This document shows positions 22,501 through 30,858 of a stretch of DNA of 37,478 nucleotides, piece after piece. The notes beneath the pieces are model-generated. The model ran no database searches and was not told the origin of the DNA. It saw only the letters and a list, made by a program, of their open reading frames with translations. Position 1 is the first letter of the stretch, and each line of letters begins with the position of its first letter. The position numbers were made by a program, and so were the translations under genes. The stretch is from the IMG/VR virus record IMGVR_UViG_3300028706_000019, positions 1 to 37,478 of that record. One strand, 5' to 3'. This DNA comes from a virus.

Positions 22501-23073
22501 TGATATAGTGCTGTTAGAATTAAAAGTGTTTGTTTGAGCAACATCATCTTCGTCAACTATGCCAGTGTAGGTGACTATTGCAGTACCATCTATCTTCACG
22601 TCTACAGCATCGCAAGTCGTTGACGTGCCTTCGTAGATCAGTGAGAAATAATTTTCTCCCTCTTCTACAAAAAAAGACAATGAAGAATCCTTTGCCAGTT
22701 CTATGACTTGATCAAGGTATGCCTTACCAGTTGTTGATATTGCATAAACCCAAGTGGGGTCATTGCTTTCGTAGTGAACAAGCCTTCTTCTTATGTCGTG
22801 TGAACCAAATTCTGCGCCTTCTTTTAACGCTGAATTCGCAAGGTTTGATTGTGTTACGTGGAATCTTTTCTTGGTAAAAACGGCTTCATTCGTTTCACCG
22901 CCTGCAAGTATTTCACCCCTTGCACCCGCGTCACCCACGCTTCCACCACCACCACCGCCGCTGACAGAATCGAGGTATTCAATGTTTTGTCTAACTTTTT
23001 CGTCAAACAATTCTTGATCTATGGGTTCTTTTGCTAAAGTTTCACTGCCCGTAAAGGGATATGGAAGCGTCAT
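19513..23073 (-). CDS. Tail fibre / receptor-binding protein
   Basis: At 1186 residues this is the largest product. A conserved-looking N-terminal attachment region is followed by a glycine hinge (SGGGGGGS, about 38-45) and then a series of beta-rich domains with many Thr, Ser, Gly and aromatic residues. It includes a module with GAGTIVVSASNNKIDF...YSADVLPLGAAIEEAL also seen in other phage fibres. No pectate-lyase or glycosidase motif is evident, so binding rather than cutting is likely. It is the last big gene of the tail cluster and sits just before the lysis genes. GAGG precedes the ATG. Confidence 0.8.
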   Translation of the reverse strand: MTLPYPFTGSETLAKEPIDQELFDEKVRQNIEYLDSVSGGGGGGSVGDAGARGEILAGGETNEAVFTKKRFHVTQSNLANSALKEGAEFGSHDIRRRLVHYESNDPTWVYAISTTGKAYLDQVIELAKDSSLSFFVEEGENYFSLIYEGTSTTCDAVDVKIDGTAIVTYTGIVDEDDVAQTNTFNSNSTISIAGYKEHYFGLDGHRHIITIKNTDSASKVFKLEGVEFGYRADSPTIDHAVKISAGLGSARGTTASFSESDLSFSPPAKSFSWGHTGAIKMNTGGTLTAVDGLSPAMTQTKPEEAISFSSAVTSLDVKNNWNFPASGLCEMTTPYGAKHIFSYTSKTDSSIQSHSLDGIIWQTQPTADFTPMGSLDSVTPGDSQMELNINHIGAGTIVVSASNNKIDFKVGENGGAQSTFAATITNGLYSADVLPLGAAIEEALNTAHAINNGGYKAKYDETTQRWMVMAHGPEVDSFELLFSSGANQANSIHGDLGYGDADLSASLSYVGTTTKQHLCQRVFEADKFLMEANDPRIKYPYTSTSAAIEADAVTEMLGFGPKTAYINSTTQGAIAIYPDHDCSGIALHFVQSFEAGAISVTVDNQQPVYPLNLEATASTAPTTSSVRGKIMSCFISFPRGTRSIWVQAENRVSFELTNNNQGFVFLGARQYFTKPNWESLTLTESIIKTIDIAPISLWASEHAHNTGTLYVPGSGDNINSITESGTWAGGLDGDAFNNYARTSTTTGAYVEVDFTLAGDGGGIGLKMSRFTNRSEYLSLYLSTAAIVEGTDLVQNIIAFQNPGYSNYDIFFFTGLPAGTYKARFKNNEATANTFGHTSIITIDDVQEEENKNINADVANNGQGVGYPLYTKRITPNRHSADRVPSYLEESGYREGDVMPVDIGIDVSAAFENFTESTSNFGKHPWHFASTVSLRTTASSLKFMGFMRSACIEDACFTSHETAVTATLDTRSYTAYSQRVCVKAGGVPTAIEANARLWQKRFKLACSFSASDTFTIADTRGLVEGQRAILDDGTNTEEVIITTIVSDTSFDVKKARATVVDANVTDVSFPGFHTIKFTQGSTSSFRSGSLAYEPLPLEPNKWFERNASGYKLETKTITFSGVVNNDDLYYPIHSDGNAGTYSTSSIDITGRSVISQTWSFPQDLKNVQISTGDIDVKITSSRWVPEL

Positions 23074-23081
23074 ATATACCT

Positions 23082-24890
23082 CTAAAAAGTAATTTGATAT
23101 GTCTTGGAGCCGTCGATGGTAAAAGTACCGGCGTTAGGCCCAACATAGGCATATCTAGCTCGTTGTAAATCACTGCTATCATCATATGTTGCAAATTTAA
23201 TCTTGTAACCTGTGCTTAAAGTTGTGGCCCATGCAGTTCCGAAAGTTAATTGATTACCGCTAATGGCAATTATCTCGTTAATTGGGTCTGCAAAGTATGT
23301 TTGAGCCGTGTAATCCCACAGTCTAACCTTGTAACCAACCTCATAACACGCACCGTCAGGCACGGTTATAATTGACTGACTTACTATTGTTGAAATATTT
23401 GGTGAAGGGGCGATAAGGCCTAATCGTATTCCGTGGTAGGAAGTGAATTCTAATTTATATCTTACAAGCCCAGTATTAAAGTCTATGGCCCTAGACATAA
23501 TCTCCATTTGATCACTCATGCCAAGTGATGCACCTTGTTGTGGTAAATATCTATGAGTGACTAGAACATCGTCACCCACATTGTGGTCAGACTGCTTAAA
23601 ATGAGCTGTAGCCTGCACTGTTGCCCGTGGTGTTGCCAAACGTGCCAATAATCTTGCAGCTCTGCTAGAGACGATTGCAGAGCCTCCTATGTCAGCTTGG
23701 ACCCCTTTAAAATTAAAAGTCAGTGCCTTGGATTCACCGTAGTCAGTTATCGAGTCATCATCTTGAGACTCAGATACTCGGGTATATTTCTTAAGACCTT
23801 CAGACCATGCCCAGTTAACCTTTATTTTGTTAACAACCCTGTTAGAATCAAGCTTCCATGTGGGGTTTCCCACGATATCGTCTTCATTTAAATTTGGGAC
23901 ACTCGCTCCAAAATCGACTTGGTCTAATAGCGATAGGGAAATTAAAGAATCCTTAACAATTATTCTTGTATTTGTAGCGGCCATGATTTCTTTTTCAAGA
24001 TACTTCAGCGTGTCGTCTATATCGTAAAGCCATAATCTAAATGAATCAGTTGAAAAGTTAACATCTCTTATGGATTCAATGCCTGGAACATCCACCAACG
24101 CAGCATCAATCCCGAGGCCACCATGTTCTAAAACATCATAAGTAGCATGGTTAGTGCCACTCCCATCTGTAGAGAGTAATATTTGAAGCAATATAGTTAG
24201 TGGATTATCTTCGACCTCTGTTACAAGAAAAACCTCGTCGTCGTCACTATGTGCATCTGCGGTTGAAGAAAGATCTGCCCTTGTAGCGCCTGTTAAATCT
24301 TCCAGTGATTTCCCTGTCCACTTCAAAAACTCGTCATTTATTTTTAACAAGACAGTGTTATTGCCAACTGTGGAAGAAGAGGGGAAATCAGTCGCATCTG
24401 TCAAGGATACCGTAGTATCTACGGCTGAGATCCCCCCGTCTAAAGTGGACCTAACCTGAAAAGAAGGGGCGGTAACAAGGGTAGTAATATCTTTTGCAGA
24501 AATGGCGTATTGGTTGGCCACTTTTCTTATTGATTTAATTCTTGTATCGGCTAGTTTTTTATAGTCAGCAAATGCAAAGCCTGCTGTTGTGATGAATCCC
24601 ACATACACAATACATGTTTCATTCATCCAGTTGGTAATATCTGTCATTACCTGGGAAGAGATCACAGCGTCTTTATCTAGCAGTGAAAATGAAACACTTG
24701 GGAGGGTTGTTTTTACGTTTCTAATATCTACAGTGTCAGGGTTTAATCTTACATTCATCACAGTGCCAAGTTTATCGGCGTCGATAGTAAGACCCGAGTC
24801 TACTTGATATTGAGAATAATATTCTGCGCCTATCTTGATAACGATATTTAATTGAAACTCTTTATTTAAAAGCTCTGTTTCGTACGTCAA
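23082..24890 (-). CDS. Tail tip / baseplate hub-like protein
   Basis: The 602-residue protein is mostly beta, with repeated short domains. The part YYSQYQVDSGLTIDADKLG and IVYVGFI...RIKSIRKVANQYAISAKD recalls hub proteins that close the tail tube and carry the fibre. The C-terminal segment (PDGACYEVGYKVRLWDYTAQ is part of it) looks like a small beta domain for fibre attachment. The start is TTG overlapping the upstream stop (TTGA), with AGAGG before it. Confidence 0.65.
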   Translation of the reverse strand: MTYETELLNKEFQLNIVIKIGAEYYSQYQVDSGLTIDADKLGTVMNVRLNPDTVDIRNVKTTLPSVSFSLLDKDAVISSQVMTDITNWMNETCIVYVGFITTAGFAFADYKKLADTRIKSIRKVANQYAISAKDITTLVTAPSFQVRSTLDGGISAVDTTVSLTDATDFPSSSTVGNNTVLLKINDEFLKWTGKSLEDLTGATRADLSSTADAHSDDDEVFLVTEVEDNPLTILLQILLSTDGSGTNHATYDVLEHGGLGIDAALVDVPGIESIRDVNFSTDSFRLWLYDIDDTLKYLEKEIMAATNTRIIVKDSLISLSLLDQVDFGASVPNLNEDDIVGNPTWKLDSNRVVNKIKVNWAWSEGLKKYTRVSESQDDDSITDYGESKALTFNFKGVQADIGGSAIVSSRAARLLARLATPRATVQATAHFKQSDHNVGDDVLVTHRYLPQQGASLGMSDQMEIMSRAIDFNTGLVRYKLEFTSYHGIRLGLIAPSPNISTIVSQSIITVPDGACYEVGYKVRLWDYTAQTYFADPINEIIAISGNQLTFGTAWATTLSTGYKIKFATYDDSSDLQRARYAYVGPNAGTFTIDGSKTYQITF

Positions 24891-25288
24891 ATAGTCCTCT
24901 CAATATCTAGCACTAAGTCATATATGAAGCCTGTAGTTTCTTTTACAAGCCTTCTTGGGTTGAATTTCTTATCTCTTAGAGTAACCGTTATAAAAGTGAC
25001 CTCATCTTCCGACTCATAGTAATCAAAAGACCCGCCTTTCAGTGCATGATCTTCATACAGCTTTCTAAGTGCAGTTATTTCTGTCTCAGTTAGAAATGTA
25101 AGTTGTATCTTATTTCTTTCTTCAGTGTAATTATATTGAAATTGCTTCGTTCCGTTATTTGACTTGGATAATTTCCCTACGCCTAGTTTGTCTTCTGGGA
25201 AGAAGTCACCCTCTGGTGGGAGTGTTAGGGTTATTGTAGTAGAACCGTCTACTGGATGTGTGTATATGAGCTTGGGCACGTAATTCAA
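24887..25288 (-). CDS. Tail protein (distal-tail-like)
   Basis: The 133-residue beta-rich protein (TITLTLPPEGDFFPED, then SFDYYESEDEVTFITVTLRD, FIYDLVLDIERTI) has the size and pattern of small tail proteins encoded between tape measure and hub. It starts with TTG, overlapping the stop of the HNH gene (TTGA), after GGAGG. This odd start may be a result of the HNH gene insertion just upstream. Confidence 0.6.
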   Translation of the reverse strand: MNYVPKLIYTHPVDGSTTITLTLPPEGDFFPEDKLGVGKLSKSNNGTKQFQYNYTEERNKIQLTFLTETEITALRKLYEDHALKGGSFDYYESEDEVTFITVTLRDKKFNPRRLVKETTGFIYDLVLDIERTI

Positions 25289-25731
25289 GAAACACCTCCA
25301 AATAATTCATCTCTTCTTTTTATCGCGTCCTCTAATTTTTTAAATCTCCCAAAGAACTTAAGCACGCCGTCGATTCTTTTCTGGACCATAAACTTGTTAC
25401 GCTGAGGGTTAATATACTTTTCTTTTACTTTCCCATAGGGGCGCCTATTTAATGCTTGCTCCCTTCTCGTGGCCCATTTGCAGTTCTCTTTGGAATAGCC
25501 TTTATCATTGTTGACCCGCTCAAGCGAGTAATCCCCCTCTGGTCGAAACCCCATGTCGTGGAGGAAGATCTCGAAGATCAGCCAGTCTTCGCATATATCT
25601 ATTCCCCTGCCCCCGTACCTGTAGTATTCAGGTCGCTTTTCGTCCAGGCATCTTCTTTTCATGTCATACCATATCCAATACTCATTTAGCTCACTTATCC
25701 CGCCCTTGTATGCACCTCTGCTGCCGCTCAT
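25285..25731 (-). CDS. HNH homing endonuclease with AP2-like C-terminal domain
   Basis: The 148-residue protein matches a known free-standing homing endonuclease type: WYDMKRRCLDE, YYRYGGRGIDICEDW, FLHDMGFRP, SLERVNNDKGYSKENCKWAT and EQALNRR, followed by a small AP2-like DNA-binding domain (KFMVQKRIDGVLKFFGRFK). It is inserted between the tape measure and the next tail gene, where it has no structural job. It has a good ribosome binding site (AAGGAC) formed by the last codons of the tape measure gene. Confidence 0.85.
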   Translation of the reverse strand: MSGSRGAYKGGISELNEYWIWYDMKRRCLDEKRPEYYRYGGRGIDICEDWLIFEIFLHDMGFRPEGDYSLERVNNDKGYSKENCKWATRREQALNRRPYGKVKEKYINPQRNKFMVQKRIDGVLKFFGRFKKLEDAIKRRDELFGGVS

Positions 25732-25732
25732 A

Positions 25733-28240
25733 TTAAGTCCTTAGCTCCGCGTTACCGAAGTCTATTCTGTCATTTATTGCTGAGATCATGCCGTCAACTG
25801 TGGTCTCTGGTATATCACCTGTTAGAGATTCAATGTTCACGGTTATATTAGAACCACTAGATACTTCACCCCTGTTAAGAGAGTTAAATAAGTTAGTTTG
25901 TTGTCTTCTGTTTAACACAGCTTCACCGCCTGCAACAGATATCTGCCTATTGTCAGCGTTTGATATTGGTCCACCAACTATACCACCGTCCTGAAATCCA
26001 CCAGAGCTAGGGGGTTTTTGTGATGCAATCTTTTGAACATTTATAGCGGCTGCGATGCCTGTAGCTGCTGCCACGGCAAAGGAAAACGGCGGAGGCACGC
26101 TTGACAGAGCGGTCTGCACTGCTAAAGCTCCCTTCACCACGGCCTGTGCGATTGCCGCTGCCTTACCAAGAGCGAATAAAGTTTTGTTAGAGCTCTGAGT
26201 GAGTGTTGAAATGTTTCCCAATGTCGTTTGCAAATTAGCAAGACGTTGCTTATTAGTTAGCTCTCTGAATTTCTGTATTCTAAATATTGAATTCTTTTCT
26301 GACTTCTCTTGAGCAGCTTGTCTTTTCTTTCTAGCTTGGGTGAACTTCTTTTCTCTTTTAAGCCTTATCTGCTCAGCCTGCATTCTAATGGTTTCTTGCC
26401 TGCCAAGATTATCAGAGATTCTTTGAAGCTCAGTGCTTGCCTCAACTTCTTTTTCAGCTTGGGCAAGATCTTTCCTCTCCTGCTCGGCAAGTTTCGCGTC
26501 TTCTAGCTGGAGTCTTTCTATTTCTTGTCTTTCTAGCTCTATTGCTGTCAACTGCTCATTCTTTGCGGTTGTCCCTGCCACTGCTATTTGGGTTCTTTGT
26601 GCATAGAACTCGATATCTCTTTCTAATATTGTCTGCGTTGTCGTTTGATTTTGTTCTACTTCTTTTTGCCTGCTCTCCTGTAGTTTAGTTTGGAATTGGT
26701 CTATCGTCTCCTCTAGTTTGTTTTGTGCGCTAATCCTCTCTGCAACATCTAGCTGTGTCTGCTTTCTTGCCTCTTTAAGGGAGGCTATTTCTCGCTCATT
26801 AGCGGCAACAGCATCATCTGCGCTTTTTATAATCTCTTCCCGCCCGCCAGTGAACCTGAGTATAGCTGCAAGGGCTTCGTTGTAAGATATAGCCATCTCT
26901 TTTACTGAGATAGAAACACCGTCAATAACAAACCCCATAGCATCTAAAGTGTTCGAAACACTCGATAGAGAGCTTGTAAAAAAAGCAAAGGTTTTAACCG
27001 CTATGTCTACAGCGTCAGCAACAAGGAGTAAGCCATTGCCCCCGACAAACTCCCTGATGGCCTTAAGCCCAAAAGCTATTGGCTGTTCAAAGTTAACAAA
27101 GAATGCCTGAGGCAAGTTAGCTAATTCTTGTTGAAGCCGTTCCAGTTGGAACGCTGCTGATTGGGATATGACTTTGAATGCATCTGCTGTAGCATTGGAA
27201 TTAACATCTAATGTTTTCGCCGTCTCTCCAAGTATCCTTTCAAAGTCCTCGAAGTCTCCTGCTACAACTTTTAATATTGGGCCAAGAGCTCTTACGTTAG
27301 GGAACAGCTTTGCAAGTTTTTCAGTACTGCCACCTGTCGCTTCGGCCACGCTTTTGAGAAATCCTGCAAACCCTTTTGACTCGATAGCAGCGATACTGAA
27401 ATCAAGACCCATTCGTTTTGCAGCATCCGCAGTCTCCTTGGCAGGCTTAATGACAGTTGTAAGAATTGCCTTTAATCCTGTTACTGCGATGTCTGTAGAG
27501 ATACCACCCTTGGTAATCGCGGCCAGTGTCCCGGCCAATTCGTCAAACCTTACATTGGCAGCTGCTGCGATTGGGGCGACCACGCCTATAGTGTTTGCGA
27601 GTTGCCCAAAGGTTGTTTGGCCCTCCCTTACGGCAACAAAAAGAGCATCACTAGACTGTTTAGCTGTGAGCCCAGATTGCGAGTAAGCATTCATTGTAGA
27701 CACTAATGCCTTAGCAGAGGTGTCTATATCAACAAGGCCAGCAGTAGCAGCAAGGTTGGCAGCTTTTAATACTTCTAATTGGGCCGCTGTAGTTTTAATA
27801 CCCGCTGAAACAATCGCATAAAATGCTTTCGCTTGGGTCTGTGCATCACCACTGAAAGCAGAAGAGAAATCTATAAATGCTTGCGTAGACTTTGCTGTAA
27901 GTTTTTCATTTTTGGGAAGGATCGAATTAACTTCAGCTATTGCTTTGGAAAATTCTAACGCTTCTTTTGAGGCGCTTATAAACCCTCTAGTTAATAGTTG
28001 GAGCCCCTTGAATGCAACAGCAGCCCCAAAGACACCAGCAAGAGTGGCACCTAGTTTTTTAGCTGAAGAGCGGGTGCTATCAAGCCCCTTCTTCATTTTC
28101 TTAGTGCTCTTGGTCGCCTGTTTGTCGGTCTTGTCGAAGCCCTTCTCTAGCGCGCCAATGCCTATTCTAAGTGCCCTTAACGCTTTTTCTGCCTGCTTGG
28201 CGTCTAGCGTGAGGGTAGTCTTGACAGTATCTCCCATCAT
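25733..28240 (-). CDS. Tape measure protein
   Basis: The 835-residue protein sets the tail length. The N-terminal part (about 1-60) is a basic coiled coil; next comes the phage tail tape measure core with STMNAYSQSGLTAKQSSD, VREGQTTFGQLANTIGVV and DELAGTLAAITKGGI. A hydrophobic segment lies near 370-440, long Gln/Glu/Lys coiled coils at about 470-660, and an Ala-rich membrane-prone region (ALGKAAAIAQAVVKGALAV) near 690. By the usual 0.15 nm per residue, the tail would be about 125 nm. Two ATGs are adjacent at the start; the second fits AAGGAAAG better. Confidence 0.95.
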   Translation of the reverse strand: MMGDTVKTTLTLDAKQAEKALRALRIGIGALEKGFDKTDKQATKSTKKMKKGLDSTRSSAKKLGATLAGVFGAAVAFKGLQLLTRGFISASKEALEFSKAIAEVNSILPKNEKLTAKSTQAFIDFSSAFSGDAQTQAKAFYAIVSAGIKTTAAQLEVLKAANLAATAGLVDIDTSAKALVSTMNAYSQSGLTAKQSSDALFVAVREGQTTFGQLANTIGVVAPIAAAANVRFDELAGTLAAITKGGISTDIAVTGLKAILTTVIKPAKETADAAKRMGLDFSIAAIESKGFAGFLKSVAEATGGSTEKLAKLFPNVRALGPILKVVAGDFEDFERILGETAKTLDVNSNATADAFKVISQSAAFQLERLQQELANLPQAFFVNFEQPIAFGLKAIREFVGGNGLLLVADAVDIAVKTFAFFTSSLSSVSNTLDAMGFVIDGVSISVKEMAISYNEALAAILRFTGGREEIIKSADDAVAANEREIASLKEARKQTQLDVAERISAQNKLEETIDQFQTKLQESRQKEVEQNQTTTQTILERDIEFYAQRTQIAVAGTTAKNEQLTAIELERQEIERLQLEDAKLAEQERKDLAQAEKEVEASTELQRISDNLGRQETIRMQAEQIRLKREKKFTQARKKRQAAQEKSEKNSIFRIQKFRELTNKQRLANLQTTLGNISTLTQSSNKTLFALGKAAAIAQAVVKGALAVQTALSSVPPPFSFAVAAATGIAAAINVQKIASQKPPSSGGFQDGGIVGGPISNADNRQISVAGGEAVLNRRQQTNLFNSLNRGEVSSGSNITVNIESLTGDIPETTVDGMISAINDRIDFGNAELRT

Positions 28241-28270
28241 CTTTCCTTGATTTCATTATTTTAATAGAGT

Positions 28271-28783
28271 TTACCTAGATTTACTATTATTACGACGCGC
28301 ATCCATGGCGTCTTCTTTTTCTTGCTGCAACACCTTCTCATCTCTAATAGATTGTATTAACTCAAAAATTTCTATTATCTTTGCAGGCTGATCTGCCATA
28401 GGGCCATCAAAGGGCATCACGCCCTTCTCATACATCATAAACCAGTCAACCAAATACCTGACTTGGGTATCAGTGTAATTACCAGGGCACTTTTTAAACC
28501 TAACGTTTTCTAATTGATAATTTCTCTCGGTTTCACCGGAGCAGCTCTTTTTAGTAAACATATTCCGCAATGCCCGATCTTTCTTAGGCCCATCATAACG
28601 ATCATATGTTTTCTTACAGTGATAGCAACTCCACTTACTATCAAATGATGCTTCAACAGAAGCCACTAAGCAGATATATTCTTGGTCGGTAACGCTATTA
28701 TATTGCCTAATAGCTTCAGAATAAGGCCCCCATATTTCATGGTATGGGCCTATTACTTTACAGAGCTTTTTTCTCTTACTATC
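28271..28783 (-). CDS. Tail assembly chaperone, frameshift extension (GT-type)
   Basis: This frame is open from just after a TGA at 28786-28784 to 28271, but has no good start: no in-frame ATG, and only a GTG at 28666 without a ribosome binding site. It is -1 relative to the upstream chaperone gene and overlaps its end, so it is best read as the extension made by ribosomal frameshifting. The extension contains four cysteines (CYHC, KSCS, KKCPGNY) that may bind zinc and a segment GVMPFDGPMADQPAKI typical of proteins encoded just before tape measures. Confidence 0.8.
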   Translation of the reverse strand, partial: DSKRKKLCKVIGPYHEIWGPYSEAIRQYNSVTDQEYICLVASVEASFDSKWSCYHCKKTYDRYDGPKKDRALRNMFTKKSCSGETERNYQLENVRFKKCPGNYTDTQVRYLVDWFMMYEKGVMPFDGPMADQPAKIIEIFELIQSIRDEKVLQQEKEDAMDARRNNSKSR

Positions 28784-29169
28784 TCAACGCCTTCAAGATC
28801 TTCCTGGGTGTAGATATTGGTAATCTTCCCATTCTTTAAGGGCATGGCAAGGCCTGCAAGGGCATCTCTCATTAAAGCGGTTGGCTCAATAGAGAATAAT
28901 TCACTTACACAATCATCGGTAAGAGAGTCACCTTCAAATCCAAACTCGTAATCTTTCCCGTCCTCATCTTTAAGACCCTCACAAGCTTTTAGCGTGTGCT
29001 TTATAAGATAAGCCTGGGACTCAATTAGGTTAACAACTGGATCTTTCCCTACTTGGTTTGTAAGTGAAGCAAGCTCTGCTCTTTGAATGTAAGATAATGG
29101 TTTGGCGTGGAATACTAATTCACCAATTTTAAATTTAACAAGCTTTTTTAAACTCGATACTACTATCAT
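28753..29169 (-). CDS. Tail assembly chaperone (G-type)
   Basis: The 138-residue protein (MIVVSSLKKLVKFKIGEL at the N-terminus) sits between tail tube and tape measure, the place of lambda G-like chaperones, which coat the tape measure during tail assembly. I place the start at 29169, seven bases after AAAGG, not at the upstream ATG (29202), which lies inside a hairpin. Near its 3' end a run of six As (28772-28767) is the likely frameshift site into the extension frame. Confidence 0.8.
   Translation of the reverse strand: MIVVSSLKKLVKFKIGELVFHAKPLSYIQRAELASLTNQVGKDPVVNLIESQAYLIKHTLKACEGLKDEDGKDYEFGFEGDSLTDDCVSELFSIEPTALMRDALAGLAMPLKNGKITNIYTQEDLEGVEIVREKSSVK
28756..28783 (-). promoter_or_regulatory. 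Ribosomal -1 frameshift window of the tail chaperone genes
   Basis: The -1 frame opens after the TGA at 28786-28784 and the zero frame closes at the TAA at 28755-28753, so the shift must occur between. The window contains GAAAAAAGC, read in zero frame as GAA AAA AGC. The best -1 heptamer A AAA AAG is present in sequence but not in the correct phase, so slippage on AAA in the P site alone is the simplest model. Confidence 0.65.
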
Positions 29170-29176
29170 AATGTTT

Positions 29177-29229
29177 CCTTTGAACGAATGTCCTAATATC
29201 ATACGACACTAGGACACTTCATTCAAAGG
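29177..29229 (-). promoter_or_regulatory. Hairpin burying the chaperone ribosome binding site
   Basis: On the minus strand CCTTTGAA (29229-29222) pairs with TTCAAAGG (29184-29177), and inside it TGTCCTA pairs with TAGGACA, giving 15 base pairs around an internal loop. The AAAGG at the end is the ribosome binding site of the chaperone gene. The hairpin starts six bases after the tail tube stop. No T-run follows. It should limit chaperone translation relative to the tube protein. Confidence 0.65.
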
Positions 29230-29235
29230 ATATGA

Positions 29236-30408
29236 TTAACAAAAACCTACAAAGATTTCTGTTAGATCTCCGGTTGTCCCAGTGTTAGCTTGGAACTCTG
29301 CAGGGCGGGTTAAAACTCCGTCTTTATCAGCTTTTGTAAGTGATGTGAAAATACACTGTGGAAGGTAAAATCCCACTACTGACCCAAGATCGAACTCACC
29401 AGTTGTTGTTGATTCGTTGCGAAAGATACAAACTAAGCTGAAGCTCGTATTGTCGTTAAAATCATTCCACAGATCTAGTGAATTATCATCCATATAAGGT
29501 GCTAAACTTCCATTTACAAGCCTTTCAGCAATCCTGGAGCTTAGTCTACCAGTACACGAAGTGACACTCGTTAGAAATGAAATAGTGTTTTCAACACTCA
29601 AAGAGAGCTCGTCCATTTCTAATGCCACACCATCTTTTGTCAGGGTAACACATAACGCCACTGGGGGGATCTCGTCATCAAATGCGGGGGTTTGACCTGT
29701 AGCAGAAGACCCTTCATTTACTTCATTATAGTCAGTACCTTCTTCAGCAAATGTTATTGTAGGTATTTGCCCAGTTGTAAGGTTTTCGAAACTTCCACTT
29801 GCTGGCCTTAAGCCAATGGCGCTTTCGTGGATCTCATCACCCCAGTAAACATGCTTTGTATAAGTCGGCTCGTCACCGGCCGCATAATAAGTTGTGGATT
29901 TAGCAATCTCCACAGCATCACTTGGGGCACCTGATCTAGCAGGCGTATAAGTAAATGTGTCATCTGTTTTTGATTCAACAAAGTGAGCGGTATGGTCGCC
30001 CGCTTCTAATATTACAACAAAGTCACCAACTACTAGCCCGTGAGCTACGGCGTTGATTAAAGATGTTGTGTGGGTTGTCCCGGTAGTAATCCTTGCTACT
30101 AATTGATTCTTACCACCAAGTAGCGCTTGCCATAAAACATCTGTTTCAGGCGCTTGACCTTCAACACCAGAGCCTTTCCATTCTACAGGAGTGCTGCCAC
30201 TTACTGATTTAGTGGAAACTCTTGGTTGAACCTTACCTTTGCCTGAAGCGATAATTAATCTTTCTAGTAATTCTTTTGCAGGGGCAACTTCAATGCCTTC
30301 TAGCACTTGAATAAATTCAGCTCCTGCACTGATTGGATCTTCTGTTCCTTCGACGGCTTCTTCTACGATGCCTACCTTTGTTTCATTCTTGATTACACCT
30401 ATGGCCAT
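29236..30408 (-). CDS. Major tail tube protein
   Basis: The 390-residue beta-rich protein lies where the tube gene is expected (after the terminator-type protein, before the chaperones). It has an N-terminal MAIGVIKNETKVGIVEEA, a central region with Ser/Thr/Gly-rich strands (including an inserted domain around 100-160) and a C-terminal GTTGDLTEIFVGFC. Tube proteins stack as hexamer rings. The second of two ATGs (30408) is better spaced from AGGAG. Confidence 0.75.
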   Translation of the reverse strand: MAIGVIKNETKVGIVEEAVEGTEDPISAGAEFIQVLEGIEVAPAKELLERLIIASGKGKVQPRVSTKSVSGSTPVEWKGSGVEGQAPETDVLWQALLGGKNQLVARITTGTTHTTSLINAVAHGLVVGDFVVILEAGDHTAHFVESKTDDTFTYTPARSGAPSDAVEIAKSTTYYAAGDEPTYTKHVYWGDEIHESAIGLRPASGSFENLTTGQIPTITFAEEGTDYNEVNEGSSATGQTPAFDDEIPPVALCVTLTKDGVALEMDELSLSVENTISFLTSVTSCTGRLSSRIAERLVNGSLAPYMDDNSLDLWNDFNDNTSFSLVCIFRNESTTTGEFDLGSVVGFYLPQCIFTSLTKADKDGVLTRPAEFQANTGTTGDLTEIFVGFC

Positions 30409-30417
30409 CATTAGCTC

Positions 30418-30858
30418 CTAGTTTAGTTGGTTTCTATATTTAATGGTGAAAATGGCCTGTAAAGATACAGCATTCTCAACCTCTAAATTAATCTCTTCTA
30501 TAGATGATAGGACAATGTTTAAGACTTTGCCAGGAACCAGCTTGGTACATGAGACCTCTTTAACAATCTCGTCTAGGGCGTCTTCTAGCTCGTCTATAGC
30601 TATTTGTTGCTTACTGTCATCTGTTTTGTTGGTGAATTGGTTCGATAATATAACAGTGAAATCCCTATCAGCGGTATAATTTGTGAGAACACCGCTAACA
30701 CCCTCAGCCGCTCCTGCAATAACTCCATACCTTTTTCCTGTGTTTTTACCGTGGTTCTTAAATAGGTCGAATTTATATTTGAGCTCTTCATATGTAGGTA
30801 GAGTTGTAGCTATACTTGATTCAAACGCTTCTCTAATATCTTTTACAATAGAACTCAT
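30418..30858 (-). CDS. Tail terminator-like protein
   Basis: The 146-residue alpha/beta protein (MSSIVKDIREAFESSIATTL, then RDFTVILSNQF and LQAIFTIKYRNQL) has the size and strand-helix pattern of tail terminator proteins that cap the tube at the head-proximal end. It is encoded directly before the tube gene and coupled upstream by ATGA. Confidence 0.6.
   Translation of the reverse strand: MSSIVKDIREAFESSIATTLPTYEELKYKFDLFKNHGKNTGKRYGVIAGAAEGVSGVLTNYTADRDFTVILSNQFTNKTDDSKQQIAIDELEDALDEIVKEVSCTKLVPGKVLNIVLSSIEEINLEVENAVSLQAIFTIKYRNQLN

Noticed and set aside
19513-23073. Diversity-generating retroelement target in the tail fibre
   Set aside because: No reverse transcriptase gene or template repeat is seen anywhere in the window.
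28767-28773. Canonical A AAA AAG slippery heptamer at the chaperone frameshift
   Set aside because: The bases are present but the zero-frame codons are GAA AAA AGC, so tandem slippage in the standard phase is not possible.
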